From: Hygrophila difformis
Taxonomy: Eukaryota > Streptophyta > Magnoliopsida > Lamiales > Acanthaceae
NCBI GenBank assembly: GCA_030278955.1
Contig: JAOANR010000001.1
Coordinates: 21,555,468-21,619,467 of the forward strand
DNA: 64,000 nt
Reading direction: 5' to 3'
Shown here: positions 12,086 to 24,067 of the stretch, piece after piece
Position numbering within the stretch: the first letter of the stretch is position 1
How the letters are laid out: every line of letters begins with the position of its first letter
The notes under the pieces: generated by a model
What the model was told of the DNA's origin: nothing
Database searches by the model: none
Seen by the model: only the letters and a program-made list of their open reading frames with translations
Translations under genes and position numbers: made by a program

Positions 12086-12837
12086 TACGATATATGTGAT
12101 ATGTTGTCTTAGGATTGCTAAAGTTTATTGTGAAGTTTGAATTGAAGAAAGTTTTAATTGTGTTTGTGTGCGGGCTTCTTTGTTGATTCATTGCATTTTC
12201 ATTTGTTACCTGATTGCTACATTCAAGTCGGATTGACTATGTTATTTATTTATTTATTTTATTTTGTCATTTTTGCTTATGAGTCTTTGATTCCTTATCT
12301 TGTTTGTTGGTGGTTATTATTTCCAACAAAATTTTCTCATTTCCAACAAGATTTTCTCATGTCTCTAACTGAGATTTTCTTTTGTTTTCTTTTGTTTAAG
12401 ACACACATTCTAGGTTGTCCCGCATTATGCTGGTGAGCCCTGATGCCATATCTTCTGTTCATGTATAAGACACACATTCTGTCACTTTCACTGCAACTAT
12501 TGTAACATATTGACAATCTGTTCATGCCATATCTTTCTGGTGCTTGGATTTTTAGTTTTTTCATGGGCTCCGTTTCTTTCTTGTGTCAACCATCCTGTGT
12601 TTTTCGTCGAGATATATTGTTTTTTGAAACGGCAAAAAAGACTACATTGTCATTTTTTCTATTTTTTTAAATTTGCTGAAGCTTTTTAATTTTTTTTACA
12701 GGTTTGTTGTTAGCTTCAATAATGAAGTGGAATCAAAGCAAACATTTCAGTGTTTTTGGAAGGGATTTAATTTAATTTTCGCTGAACTTTTCATCCTTTT
12801 CTCGCTTTGAATCGATTTCATTGCTTTAGGCTCAAAT

Positions 12838-12866
12838 CCGGCGTAGCGCGCCGGGACAAGTTCTAG
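12838..12866 (+). other. Helitron 3' terminal hairpin and CTAG
   Basis: Stem CCGGCG / CGCCGG with loop TAGCG (12838-12854), twelve bases to the end of CTAG, then T. In Helitrons this hairpin marks the replication stop. Confidence 0.7.
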
Positions 12867-12886
12867 TGTTTATTTCTTTTCTTTCT

Positions 12887-13520
12887 TCTACTACTATATA
12901 AGAGTAGTACTTCCGAATCCTTCCCAACTCCAATTACAATGTCAACCGTTGGATCAGAAATTAGATTGGATTTATGTCCGTTGGATTTTTGGGTCGGGCG
13001 AAACCCGATTTGTTCAGCTTTTTTATTCTCTCCACATTTGTCTCCGAGCACCAGAATTCCTTTCACAATCCTGTCAATTTCCCAAAGCGTCGTTCGCCAA
13101 TCCCTTTGCAAATCAGCACCGCCGCCACTTCCTCGCTGTCTCCGCGACTGGCTGCCCGTGCCTAAACCCTGAACTCCTAATATCCGGCCTCCTTGGCGCC
13201 GCTGCTCGCTCTTCTTTCTCTCGGTGGCCCCCTTCGCGCTGCTTCCCTTTCGCCTTCGGTCTTCCGGTTGTTTTTTTTTTTTTCCCCATTCTCAGTGACT
13301 CGTCGTTGCCGCCTTCTTCCGACGTGCCACGCGTTGCAGCTGCTCCTTTGGAAACTCATTCTCGGCTGCCCGTGCCTACCGCCACCTCCACCTTGACGGC
13401 GCTCTGTCCGTCTTTGTATGTATTCCTTTCAATTTTTTTTTCGTGGCTTTGGATTTTGAATTTGTTCCGCTTTGTCTGTGTGTGGGTGAAAATTTTATTA
13501 ATTGTTTTGGGCTTTTAATT
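12887..13520 (+). other. Possible Helitron 5' end plus GC-rich leader
   Basis: Only 20 bp after the preceding Helitron 3' end the sequence starts TCTACTACTATATAAGAG and includes a small palindrome (TACTACT...AGTAGTA), similar to plant Helitron 5' ends. The base before TC is T rather than A, so the boundary is uncertain. A GC-rich leader follows; about 13050-13150 is clearly similar to 31130-31235, sharing TTTCCCAAAGCGTCGT and GCACCGCCGCCACTTCCTCG. ORFs of up to 189 residues here are low-complexity and probably not translated. Confidence 0.45.
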
Positions 13521-15199
13521 CAAATAAGCTTATGCAGCGAGAAATGTCAATCGCCGCGTTTAGTTGATTGAATCAGGGTTTAGGGTTGCAATACTGATCG
13601 ATTAACAAATCGCCGCGTTTCGTTGACCTCCATTGTCAATTTTTTTGTGATTTGATAATGGTTATTGATATTGGGAATTCCAAATGGTTTGATTTGGGGT
13701 TGGTTCATCTATCTAGGGATTTAAGAAGTTTTCTGGTGTGGGATATTCCCGATTAAGGTGGAGTCTTTAGGAATATAAAATATTATGCAAAAAGAAAGAG
13801 TGAGTTTCCTTAGATTTTTTGTTGGGGTTTTTTATTTGGAAGGAATATTAAAAGTGGAAGTCATCTGTAATGGATTAGATTGGATTAGTGATGCAAAGGG
13901 AGTGGTGGCCTTTGCTTTGGAAGTGAATTCTGCTTGAATTGATGATGGTGTATATTTTATTATATAAACTGAGATGAGACTAGGTTGGTAGATTGAAAGT
14001 TCCTTTCATTGATGAAAGATAGAGTCTTTTCATACCAGCCATTTTTTGTTTCTTTGCAACATCGCATTTCTGGTATATGACCTTTTCTAAAGCTTACAGA
14101 TTTCATTGTTAAATTTATAAGAGAAAATCCTGCCAGATACTACCATGGTTGTTTTTACATTTGATGTATTCAATTTGTTGCATCTTGACCTTTATGCTTA
14201 ACCGATCTTATGTCTTCAAACTGTTGAATCAAATCAACTGCACGGTAGACTGATATCTATTTCCTTTCCCCACTTTTTCATGTTTAATTTCCTCTTCTTC
14301 CCTACATTATTTTCTGTTTCTTTCTTTTGCTTGCTCTTTATCTCCTTTCTCTAAGATTTGTTACACCACCATCATCAACCCATGGGTCTACAAAGAAATA
14401 AATTGAAGTAAGAATACTTTTTGTCAAATTCATAGAAATGGGGGGTAGGAAGTGGGAGAGGGTTTATCAAGGGAGGTTGTGAGCAGTAGGCTGGCCAGTG
14501 GCAAAACCATAAAAGAGGTGGTATGGGGAGACTGCCAACTCCAGAGAGATGAGCAAGACACTCCAGAGGAGGGATGAGAGCCAGTGAGAGATCTAGAGAG
14601 AGAGGGGATAAAAAATGAAAACGGAGAACAGACTAAAATGCATTTCTATATTCCAGGATCTTAGACAATCGAAATAGTAGTTTCTTAAATTAGTCTGTCA
14701 CAAAAAATTTATAGGTGGGGTAAATTCCTTATCAAAAGCTAATTAAAGGTAGTGTAATAAAACAAGCCAAAACCTGGTTCAGGCAATAGAAAGTGACAAG
14801 ATAACAAAGGTGCAATAGTATCTGGCTGCAGTCTGTGAAACGACTACTCAACTGGAAATATCAAATATCATAGAAAAGACAGTTTACGTCCTATTTGATG
14901 ATGTCTATTTGTAGATATGGGAGTGGTTAGTGATTCATGAAGATTTTTATTTGGAAAATTTTACATCGTACAAAAGTTTTATGCTATGAAATTTCAACCC
15001 AATTATTGTTTGCATACTGTGTCAATCAAGTGAACGATAATGTAGTCCCTGATGCATTAAACAGTTATTTTATAGAGTGATTCCTGTTTCAAGTTTCAAC
15101 TTTCAACCTTGTTTGTCTTAATCAGATCTCACATTAGACCAATTATGATGCGATGCTAGGACCTTTCAATTGCTTCTTGACTTGTGCTTGTATTTCCAG
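13521..15199 (+). other. Intron-like DNA before the kinase pseudogene
   Basis: No recognisable exons. A purine-rich stretch lies at about 14430-14640. The kinase N-lobe exons (glycine loop, VAIK lysine, C-helix) that should lie here are absent. Confidence 0.4.
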
Positions 15200-17044
15200 G
15201 AACATAACCTATACCAAATAATGAAAGATAGGCAAAGTCCTTCTATAGAAGAAGAGATACGGGCGTTTATGCCCAGGTTCTGCAAGGACTTACTCATGTG
15301 CATCAACATGGCTATTTTCACTGCGATCTAAAACCCGGTAAAAATCCATTTCTAAGGATTTTCTGTACCATAAGATTTGATGTATCATTTTGTTTACAGA
15401 CAGAAATATTGGTGTAGAGCTTATTTGATTTCTTTCTACAGAAAATTTGCTGGTAACAGATAACAGACTAAAGATTGCTGACTTTGGATTGGCTAGAGAA
15501 TTGTCTTCCTCGCCTCCTTTTACTGTTTATGTTTCTACACGCTGGTTGTGATATTTCCCAATACCCATACAATTTTTTTGTTGTTTTAAATATCTCTTAG
15601 TCTTAGATTGTTTTCTCTCTTGGCAAGGTATCGAGCTCCAGAGGTCTTGCTCCATTCTCCATCCTATACCCCTGCAATAGGTATGCAAAACTACTGTTGA
15701 GTCAGGCATTTCACCATTCTATTTCAGGATGTTTGCCAGAATGATTAAGTTTGTCCTGTTTCTTCGTATTTTGATCTGTGGCCTTGGTGGCATCTTCTTA
15801 GGACTTCTTTGACTTCCATTCTATACAAATTATGGACAACATATCTAATTTAAGCAACATGTAGGACTTCTTTGACTTTCATTCTATACAAATTATGGAC
15901 AATTTGTTTAATTTAAGCAATTTGCAGAATACTAGATGTGTGTTTTAATTGTTGTTGATGTGTATGATTCTGTAACCACACATTTGTCACTGTTTATTCT
16001 GTTTCAATTTATAAGATAATTTTTAAATTGATATTTCTCACAGATATGTGGGCTGTTGGTGCAATACTAGCTGAGCTTTTCGCGTCAAACCCACTGTTTC
16101 CTGGGGAAAGGTAGCTTCATGATCCAGATTTTTAAGAAATTTATTTTCACTGTATTAAATTTTTATATACCTGCATCCTGGTGATGTTTAGATCTTGCCA
16201 TGTGGAATTGTGACGATTTGTTCTTGTATGTAACACATTTTCATGAGGTCCTTATGTATTGAGTAGAGTATACAATGATACATCTTTCTATAGCATTTGA
16301 ATATTGTTCCTTGCATGAGCAGTGAAATTGATCAATTATACAAGATCTGCGGCGTTCTTGGGGCTCCTGACTGGAATTCCTTCCCATGTGCCAGAAACAT
16401 TTTTCAGTTTGGTGATGGTATTTATTCACATGTTCTTAATTTTGGTATTGCATGTTTGTCGCTCTCTGTGATTGTATTTCTGCTCACTCTCAACTGGTTT
16501 AATGCCAATCATTTTGATAGATCAAGCCTGCTGATTTTTCTGGTATTGTTCCAAATGCAAGCTTAGAAGCAATTGACTTGATCAAGGTTGAGCTTTTACC
16601 ATGAATTCTATATGTTGTTGTAAGCTTCTTTGTTTATATTTCTAATTTTGGATCCATTCCAGCAACTTTGCTCCTGGGATCCATTAAAGCGGCCAACTGC
16701 TGAGCATTGTTTGCAGCACCCTTCTTCCATGTAATTGCACTTTTATATTGTTATTATTTATAGTTTTTGCAGTTTCAGCATGGTTACTAACTTCTTTCGG
16801 TGATTAGGTTGCCTCATGGGTCCCTCGTCCACTTGGAGATGGTCTCAAACTAAGTCTAGGTAATTTTAGTTGGTACTTGTCATGTATGTCAATGGCACAA
16901 TCGACATTTGTTTTTGCATATTGAGTGTTACATGCTTGTAGGACCCGAACCTAATCTTGAACTAAACTTGTGGGACTTCGGGGCTTCAAAAGATGACTGT
17001 TTTCTAGCTTGACATTGGCAGTAAACCCCAGTGCTCCAAACTCG
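15200..17044 (+). pseudogene. MHK/MAK-type protein kinase (CDK/MAPK-like) pseudogene, C-lobe exons
   Basis: Nine exon pieces with good splice sites follow in order: 15200-15337, 15442-15544, 15628-15680, 16044-16110, 16323-16417, 16521-16586, 16663-16730, 16808-16859 and 16942-17044. Visible motifs are VLQGLTHVHQHGYFHCDLKP (HRD changed to HCD), [17 protein letters not shown] (DFG intact), [64 protein letters not shown] and PEPNLELNLWDFG. This is the plant relative of male germ-cell-associated kinase. The whole N-lobe with the ATP-site lysine is missing. There are frameshifts in the first exon (before VLQGL) and the last exon (near 17010). The changed HRD arginine, missing lobe and frameshifts mean no active kinase. 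Kept introns and the leader upstream suggest Helitron capture. Confidence 0.85.
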
Positions 17045-18082
17045 GTAAAAGGTTGTGTTCTTCACCTTTTGTTGGCTCTTGAAATTTTATAATGTTGCAC
17101 GTGCGGGTACTTTCTTTCCTTGAATTATCTGTATTGGCAGTATACCCCAGTTAGTTTTAATTCTTAGAAGGAGGAGATGAGCAGTAGTGTTCCACGACGA
17201 CGACCTACAAATTAATTAGGAAGAAACGGGAAATAGACGCAATTCAGAGAATAGGATTCAGACCGCGCATTTCAGGGAAAATAGGAATCAGCCCCACCCA
17301 CCCACCCTCCATCATCAGTTCTACTACATATATGTGTTGTGAAGAATTAATTATAAAAAGCCACCCCCAAATTAAATCTGCATATATAGGAGGAACTAAC
17401 TCAGAAACCCTCAAATAATCTCTCCTCCAATTATGAATGCTTTCCTAATTGAAGCTTAATTGCTCGTGGTCTTTGTTGGATATTCATCCGAGTCGTACAG
17501 CTACTAGCTTCATCATCTTCTCCTCCTCCACAGGCAAACTGAAGAACTCGTGAGCCACCACTCTCAGTACAGTACTTGATCCACTGCTTTTCTCGTCAGG
17601 CACTCTCAGTATTTGATCCACAGGTAAATTAATTCGTGTTTATGTTGTTACTATACTTATTCTTTAAATTATTTTCCAGGTATTATTATTAGTTCAATCA
17701 GCAATAAATAAAATAAACTCTGTTCCATCATATATGCTGTCGTCTTTATCCTTATCCTTAATTGCCCTTTTGGAATCATTACGTAATTTAAATATTAATT
17801 GCGCACATATGCGTGCCTCCGTCTCATCCTTTCTCTTCTCATATGCAATTGTTGCCTCCTCCTCCATATGCTCTTTGGCCTCAACCCTAATTCCCAAAAT
17901 TTTTGGATCTGTTTGTCCATTTATAGCTTCTACCTCCGCGATAACCATGGTTCCAATGGCCCATGCCCAATTTCTCTACCTTCTCCTTGTTCTCTTGCGG
18001 ACCTCCGGGGGCGACGACGGCGGCCGGCGGTGGCAGGCGACGTGACCGGGGGCGCTGCGACAGGACATTGACGCCAGTGCCG

Positions 18083-18115
<33 letters not shown>

Positions 18116-19981
18116 CTCTATCTCTGTCTTCTTTCTATTTTTTTCTCGCTTTTTGGTTTCTATGGATTTGAGAAAATTGAATGGTGGGTGTGCTGTGTTG
18201 GCTGGGGACGAAAATGGTGGTGGGATTTAGTAGAGGTGGCGGATTTGGGAAGGGGAGAGTACGCAGAAATGGAGCTGGGCATGGCGGTGGTTTTTCTCTC
18301 TTTTTTTTTTTGGATTGGAAAGGGAGGTCGACAGTGGTGGCACAAGTATGACAATGGCGATTTTGCGGAAGAGGGAAGGATGGCAGTGGCTTGGTGGTGG
18401 TGGCGGGAGGAGGTGGGCGATGGCAGATTTAGAGAGGATTGGGGGGATGGTGCTGGCGGCAGTGGGGGAGGACGATGGTGCCGGTGGAAGGCCGGGATGA
18501 TGATGGCAGAGGTGCGGTGGTGGGTTATTATTTAATCCAATGTTTATAAATTAATGGAGCTGGGTCTATCATTAATGGAGCTGGGCTTAGATAGACGATA
18601 GTCCTTTACTTGATTGGGGTTGATTTGCTAAACTCTCATTTTCGAAAAATATAATTTATTTTTATCTAATGATTATTAAAAATAAATTTATGAGACGGTT
18701 TCATATAATTTTTATTTATTGAATACTTATATTTATTAAAATGCAAACTTTTGTTTAAAATCATACAGAGTGTTATAAGGTAGGGGTGTAACCCGTTACC
18801 CAGCAATAAATCGCTCCTTTCCTGTGTATTATTTGAATTCTTGAATGTTGATAGCTATTGTTTTTTTCGGGGTATACTATAACCATATCTCACAATTAAA
18901 TTTATCTTAATTTATATATATATACATGAACAATATTGAAATTATATCGAAGCTGTGGTAGATGGTGATGCATGATGCAACTATTTATGCCCTGAATATT
19001 ATCAACACAAATTATCTGTTTCTAACTATATTCAGCACTTAAAAACTTTAATTTTTATATTTTGAAAGAAAAAAATGATGAATTACAGCACATACATCAT
19101 GGCGTGGCCTATTTAATTTAGTGAAGAATATATTCTTGAATTTCTTAAAAGAAATGGATTAATTATAAATATTTTGGTGTGCATGCTAATTTTCTCGTTT
19201 CCATTTTCAGGAATATGAATATATGACTGAGGGCTTTAGATCTCTTGTTTTTTAAAAAAAATCTAAAAATTATGACATATATTTATACACACACATAGAA
19301 ACTAACAAGAAAATCAACAGTAGTTACTTTTTAGTAATTGTCGCTTAATTAATGTTATAATTCTGTATTCATTTGGTTGGGTATATATGTTAGTTGTTCA
19401 TTGCTGATAATTATTACATACTTAGTAAGTATCCTTGTGAAAACGAGCTAGGGCGACGACAATAATGATAAGAATACGACAATAACAAAATTTCTATTCC
19501 CGTTCAATTGATTTGTGCTTCATTATGTAGCTGGGTTGCGGGGCAGTGTTGGTGGTTTTCCCCCGGTCGTGGCGTCTTATCTGAATCACCAATGCATATC
19601 TCGAATGAAGCTATATGTTATCTATATCTTATAATGATATTGATTAGGTTGAAAATAAAGTCAGGAGCTATATGTTAACGATTGACCAACTTATTTCAGA
19701 TATACCAATAGTCTTCACTTGATTATGCAGCTGGGTTGTGGAGCAGTGTCGGTGGATTTTTTGGCGATCTTGACGTCTTATCCGAATCCTAACGATAAAA
19801 TCAGAAGCACCAGTTCTAAGGTAATAGTAATACTGTTCTGGTTAATGGGACTCTGCTTTTGGTTTGAAAATGGGCAGTGTCCTTTCATAATTCGCTAACT
19901 TAAATCGAGGATGGTCCTTTGTTTTTCTTTCTTGATTTCCCATTTTAGTCTCAGTGTAATTCTGTCGGTTGGAATTTTTCA
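17045..19981 (+). other. Non-coding stretch with a leader-like GC-rich part
   Basis: Around 17320 (TCTACTACATATATGTG) there is a sequence similar to the possible 5' end at 12887. A 5'UTR-like region follows, with a GC-rich part at about 17995-18080 and a G-rich part at 18180-18510. An open frame on the minus strand at 17694-17948 is charged and helix-like, but I do not recognise it. Two imperfect copies of a segment of about 75 bp around GCAGCTGGGTTG lie at about 19525-19600 and 19725-19795. Confidence 0.35.
18080..18107. repeat. (CT)n microsatellite
   Basis: About fourteen CT dinucleotides just after the GC-rich stretch, a common feature of plant 5'UTRs. Confidence 0.8.
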
Positions 19982-20282
19982 CGGGCAGTTCAACTTCTTG
20001 TCTCGTCGTTGGCGGATGACTCGCCCATGGTCAGGGAAGCTTCGGCTGCCACTCTGAAGGACATAGCCCAGCCTCTATGTATTGTTGCCTAACTTTTGTT
20101 TTACCTCTATATTTATAATTTCGTGTTCAATCCCATATTCCGGGGAACTTGGCCCTGACTCTTGATTTTTTTTTTTTTTTGTTATTTTTGAAAGGCCAAC
20201 TATAATTTATTGAATCTTTAATTTTCTTTAGGAACCCACTTCTGGTTCTTGACTGTTGGTCGACTGTTTCGCGGACGAAGAG
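19982..20282 (+). pseudogene. SHOOT GRAVITROPISM 6-like (HEAT-repeat protein) N-terminal fragment
   Basis: The first piece (19982-20078) reads AVQLLVSSLADDSPMVREAS and AATLKDIAQP. After an intron-like gap and a TTTAG acceptor, the second (20232-20282) reads NPLLVLDCWSTVSR. Together they match the start of plant SGR6/maestro-like HEAT-repeat proteins (VSSLADDS...VREAS...LKDIA...NPLLVLDCC...VSRGGRRR), which act in gravitropism and endomembrane dynamics. The conserved GGRRR is replaced by TKSK and the rest of this very long protein is absent. It is a short captured fragment. Confidence 0.7.
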
Positions 20283-21218
20283 TAAGCATATGTTTCTTGG
20301 TATTTCTCAGCTCGGTTAGTGTTATTAAGTTCTACAAGGGTGATCATATTAATTTTTGTTTTATATATTGCTGGCTCCCCGTGTTCCTCTACTTATTTCT
20401 TATGATTTAATTTTACTTTAGTACACCACCATTATTACTTTCAAAATTTTTGCTGCGAGCATACTCATAAAAATCTAACCCACCCTTCTTCAACACAGAT
20501 CAGTTGTTTGAATAGGACAAAGAATATAATATACAAACAAATACTTCAGTGTTCTTGTTGTCTGCCACCCCCATGATTTTTTTTTAAAAAATTATTCCTC
20601 TTGGTTGAAGATTTTGTCCAGTAACTTATTTCTACATGATTGCTGGTTGGAAATGTGATTTTTTGAAATCAGCTCTTCCGTATGAAGAATCATTTATTGT
20701 TCAGCATCCATAGTTCGTGGGGGTTGGCCTCTTTTGTGATCAGCGGGAAACCCTGTTCTCAGGTTCTCGTGCATCCGTTTGCACGTTGAGGTATTTGCTC
20801 TTTTCGTTTTATATATTGCTGGCTCCCCGTGTTCCCTTACTTATTTGTTATGATTAAGTTTTATTTTAGTACACCACCATTATTACTTTCAGCATTTTTG
20901 TCGTGAGCATACTGAAGCAATGCTTTTACCAGTTGTCAATTCATATGCCTTTCTGTGTTTGGATTACTGTTTTGTTGCAGTGTTGGCCTCCACAACCCCC
21001 TGCCTCACCTGTCTTGCCCATTCTTTTCCGTTCATTCGTCAATTCCTTCGGTTAATTTTTTTTGCTGCTTCTGTTGTTTCCTTTTGAACTCCTGCTAAAA
21101 TTACCACCAGCTATTCTTTCAACGAACTGGCTTGAACGTATGTCCATTCCTAACTTTTGACACCTACTTTCTATGTGAGGATCACTATTTGCTTATTTAA
21201 ATTGTCAATATGTTACAG
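20283..21218 (+). other. Intron-like DNA between two captured fragments
   Basis: T-rich DNA with a near-duplicate segment: about 20350-20420 and 20810-20890 share TTTTATATATTGCTGGCTCC and TACACCACCATTATTACTTT. No recognisable exon. Confidence 0.45.
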
Positions 21219-21359
21219 ATAGACTTGAAGCGCTCCAGTTACCTGGATGTCTGTGCGGCTTTGACTGCGGTTTGCCAGTTGATTATTAAGGAGCGAATAC
21301 CTGCAGTGTTGCCACCGGTCGTGGAATTGGTGGGGCATCAGGCGGATGTGGTGAGAAAG
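21219..21359 (+). pseudogene. AP-4 complex subunit epsilon exon fragment
   Basis: After a TTACAG acceptor the frame reads IDLKRSSYLDVCAALTAVCQ, LIIKERIPAVLPPVVEL and VGHQADVVRK, then a stop. It corresponds to the DLKSDNYL...CAAL...IPAVLP.VVELLGH..E.VRKK stretch of epsilon-adaptin, the large subunit of the AP-4 adaptor that sorts cargo at the trans-Golgi. The fragment ends where the next exon should begin. Confidence 0.75.
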
Positions 21360-22393
21360 TATAAATAATTTTTTGCCTGTTCTTTTGTCTGTGCAATTTT
21401 TTGTTCATAACAAATGGCCCAACACATTCGTCTAAACTTCTTTTATTTTTGAAACTGAATGCTGCACGTTGATGTGATTCTTATATTTCTTGTTCCTTTC
21501 TATACAATGTGACGTGTAGGTGTGAAAATGATGTGGTACTAATTTAAAGATGGAAGCAATTCAGTACCGGGCTTGTGTCTTGAAGAGAAGGTATGTGTTT
21601 GCTTGTTTGGTTTAGCATGCTGAGTCAAATTGGATTCTCTTGAAGCATACCTGTTTGAGATCGTGCATGGCGCTCAGAGCTGACACCAATTGAAACTGCT
21701 TAATAAATTCACCATTTGAATGGAAAATCATTTAGAATAGTGCTGGGGTTACTTAAAAGTGGATATGATTCACACATGATGATGTTGTTCCGTTCCTTCA
21801 AGTTTATGGTATTATCAAATTGCAGACTTGAGCTACTGAAAGTGTTAATTATTGGTTTTACATTACAGCTAATGCAACCATGTGTCTTTGTCGTTGTTGC
21901 TACTTACCTTATTAATGAGAGTGGGGTCTTTGGAGATCATGTGCTCACTATACATGTTATAAACATGGTGGATAGCTGTTAGCTTCTACTTATATGTGTA
22001 AGGAAAATTAATTTACTGGTGTCTGAGGTAATGGGTGTTCTACTTACAATAATTGCATTTTTGTTCCAGCGTTTTCCCCTCATTATGACTTTATTATGGC
22101 TGATCTTTATACACATACGGATCTGGTAGTCAGTTCCGTAAACATTTTTTAGGACCTGCCATACCATAGATGGCCACAAAGTTATTACTCCAATTGACTG
22201 CCATGGCTATCTTATTCCTTCAGGACTTAGTGGTATGCACTTTAATATATGTCTATGATATTCAATATAATATGATATTTACAGGTTGTCTTGAACCAGC
22301 TTCAACAAAAGAAGAGTTCTGACTATTTTATATTATATAGATATAGATATAAATTTTAATCAAGTTCCTTTGTGGATGAATGCTATATGTGGT
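21360..22393. other. AT-rich DNA before the Copia remnant
   Basis: No recognisable exons. A short open frame at 21716-21982 has no family features that I can name. Confidence 0.35.
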
Positions 22394-23340
22394 TGTTGAA
22401 GATATTATAATATCTTTACATTTAGTTTTTTATATCTTGGTAGTTAATTAATATTGATTGTAAAATATTTCTCACTTTATTTAGGAGATTTTGTGGCCTT
22501 GTATACTCCTATATAATTGTAGGCTGGTGTATATGTTGGAATATGAAATATAGAAAACCTTTTCCTATCTCTGAACATGGTATCAGAGCATCCCAGGTTG
22601 GGGTTCCTATAACCTGACCTGCTAACCTCTTCTCTCTTGTCAATCTCCTTTCCTCTGGAGTGACAATTGTGGTCCTTGTTAGATTTTTTTTTTTTTTTTG
22701 CCGTTCACTGGTATCTATGGCTTCCCCTGACTCTAAGCCCGTTTATGGCACAACCATCAAGTTGAATGGCCAAAATTATGTTTTGTGGTCCCAAGCCTTC
22801 AAATTGTTTTTGGGTTCACAAAATAAATTGAACCATATTCTTGATGATCCTCCCAACCGAAATGACAAGGATTATTCTACTTGCCAACAATTACTTCACA
22901 ATTACTTCTTCAGTATGTGTTGTTCTGTTGGTTTCCATCATTGTTTTTTATTGGTGTTACCTTCGCTGTACATATATAGTACTTCACAGTTGATAAGTTG
23001 CATTAGTCTTCTTCCCCTATTTGCAATGTCCTTTCCAACGTGTAGCACTTCCCCTACTTTTGTGTTGCTCGTACCTTAATGACCCATACCAATGTTCCTA
23101 AGTCTTTTTGGGGGGATGCTGTGCTCACTGCTTGTTTTCTTACATCAAAAAATGTTTACGGAACTGACAACCAGATTGAATTTCATCACTAGAGGAAGGA
23201 AGGATTCTACGTTACTGCCATCGCTACAGCTGGATCCAAATGGGCAATTTTTATGTCTCGTGGGGCTGGGTATGCTGATCAGGTTTGTTGCAGTCATATT
23301 ACATCAAAATCTGTATATTCCTTTAAAGGATATCTAGATG
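22394..23340 (+). mobile_element. Ty1/Copia retrotransposon remnant, internally deleted
   Basis: A putative short 5' LTR (22394-22577) begins TGTTGAAGATATTATAATAT and ends CTCTGAACA. The primer binding site TGGTATCAGAGC (22578-22589), typical for initiator tRNA-Met, follows at once. A gag start at 22717 reads MASPDSKPVYGTTIKLNGQN and YVLWSQAFKLFLGSQNKLNH, the Copia-like gag N-terminus. About 150 bases after gag degenerates, another frame (from 23070) reads RTLMTHTNVPKSFWGDAVLT, the end of the integrase core. The C-terminus of gag, protease and most of integrase are gone, as are RT, RNase H and the 3' LTR. The element cannot move. Confidence 0.75.
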
Positions 23341-23410
23341 ATTTTGCGAAGGTATTATGAATATCTAGAGGTTTCAACAATACTGATGGGCCTCTATTAT
23401 GTATATCCCA

Positions 23411-23530
23411 AAGCAGTTTCAACAAAGGTATTATGAGTATCTAGATGATTTTCAAGCTCCTGATGGGCCTATATTTCTTAAGATATGTGGAGAAGCTGCT
23501 TGCGCTGGGATTGTCAATGACTATATTAGT
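23411..23530 (+). pseudogene. Serine carboxypeptidase S28 (Pro-X carboxypeptidase-like) exon fragment
   Basis: The frame reads FQQRYYEYLDDFQAPDGPIF and LKICGEAACAGIVNDYIS and ends at a GTAAGC donor. This matches the N-terminal part of plant S28 serine peptidases (QRYYEF.D.F..PDGPIFL.ICGES.C.GI.NDYI). The catalytic Ser-Asp-His triad lies downstream in the family and is absent. Just upstream, 23323-23391 holds a broken partial copy of the same sequence, so the exon start was duplicated locally, next to the truncated end of the Copia remnant. Confidence 0.8.
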
Positions 23531-24067
23531 GTAAGCCTGTCCTATGTGGACATTTCCTTTGGGATCTTAGAATATTGTTGCAACAGTTTGTTGTCCATAA
23601 ATTAAGAAGTAAATGGTGAAACGAAAGGCTCCCTTTCTGACCTAAATGCACATTGTTATGTCTTTGACAAAGTGAAATATGCTTACAACTATGGGATGCA
23701 TGATGCATGTGTTTCTTATGAGAGTATTTAAATTAACCATTAACCATCTTTTTTCTTTATGAGATGCTTTAAAAATAGATCCAAAAAATATCTCTGTACC
23801 ACTAATTTTTTTTTCCTAAAATGTAAAAATTACATCTCTCTCTGTATTTTTTTTATTTTTTATTTTATTTTTTAAGGAATATTATTTGTATTAGATTTAG
23901 ATTTAGAATATATGGCTATGGCATGATGCGAGTGTTGATGCCACTTCACCATGGCATACAGCCACCAATGAAATATGATTTTTTACTTTGTGGCTTGATG
24001 TTTATCCTTCGCGACGTGGAATGTTTATTTATTTTAACTTCTATATGATCTCCAAATATTTGTATAG

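Larger units (their letters stand above)
1272..12866 (+). mobile_element. Helitron-like element with captured gene fragments (interrupted by a nested Helitron)
   Basis: The 3' end is the clearest part. A perfect 6-bp stem with a 5-base loop lies at 12838-12854 (CCGGCG-TAGCG-CGCCGG). Twelve bases further on is a terminal CTAG (12863-12866) followed by T, the normal Helitron 3' structure. The 5' end at 1272 (A, then TCATATATATTTAAATG) is inferred from the TC start and the preceding A, and is less certain. The interior holds a GC-rich leader, an allantoinase exon and VPS13 exons, all on the plus strand with introns kept, as expected of DNA-level Helitron capture. I see no Rep/helicase gene, so the element is non-autonomous. 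A second Helitron at 7793-12062 sits inside it on the other strand. Confidence 0.6.

Noticed and set aside
7793..12866. One transposon with terminal inverted repeats (ACTAGAA...CCCGG at both ends)
   Set aside because: The apparent inverted repeats are two Helitron 3' ends facing outward. The minus-strand element has a proper 5' TC end at 12062, with TA repeat on both sides.
12949..13518. A 189-residue ORF and overlapping ORFs in the GC-rich leader
   Set aside because: Rich in Ser, Pro, Phe and Leu, with several overlapping frames open at once and no domain. The region resembles a promoter/5'UTR module shared with 31130-31235.
17963..18535. A 190-residue ORF with W- and G-rich low-complexity sequence
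   Set aside because: It spans a CT microsatellite and a GGTGG-type repeat, with no plausible domain.
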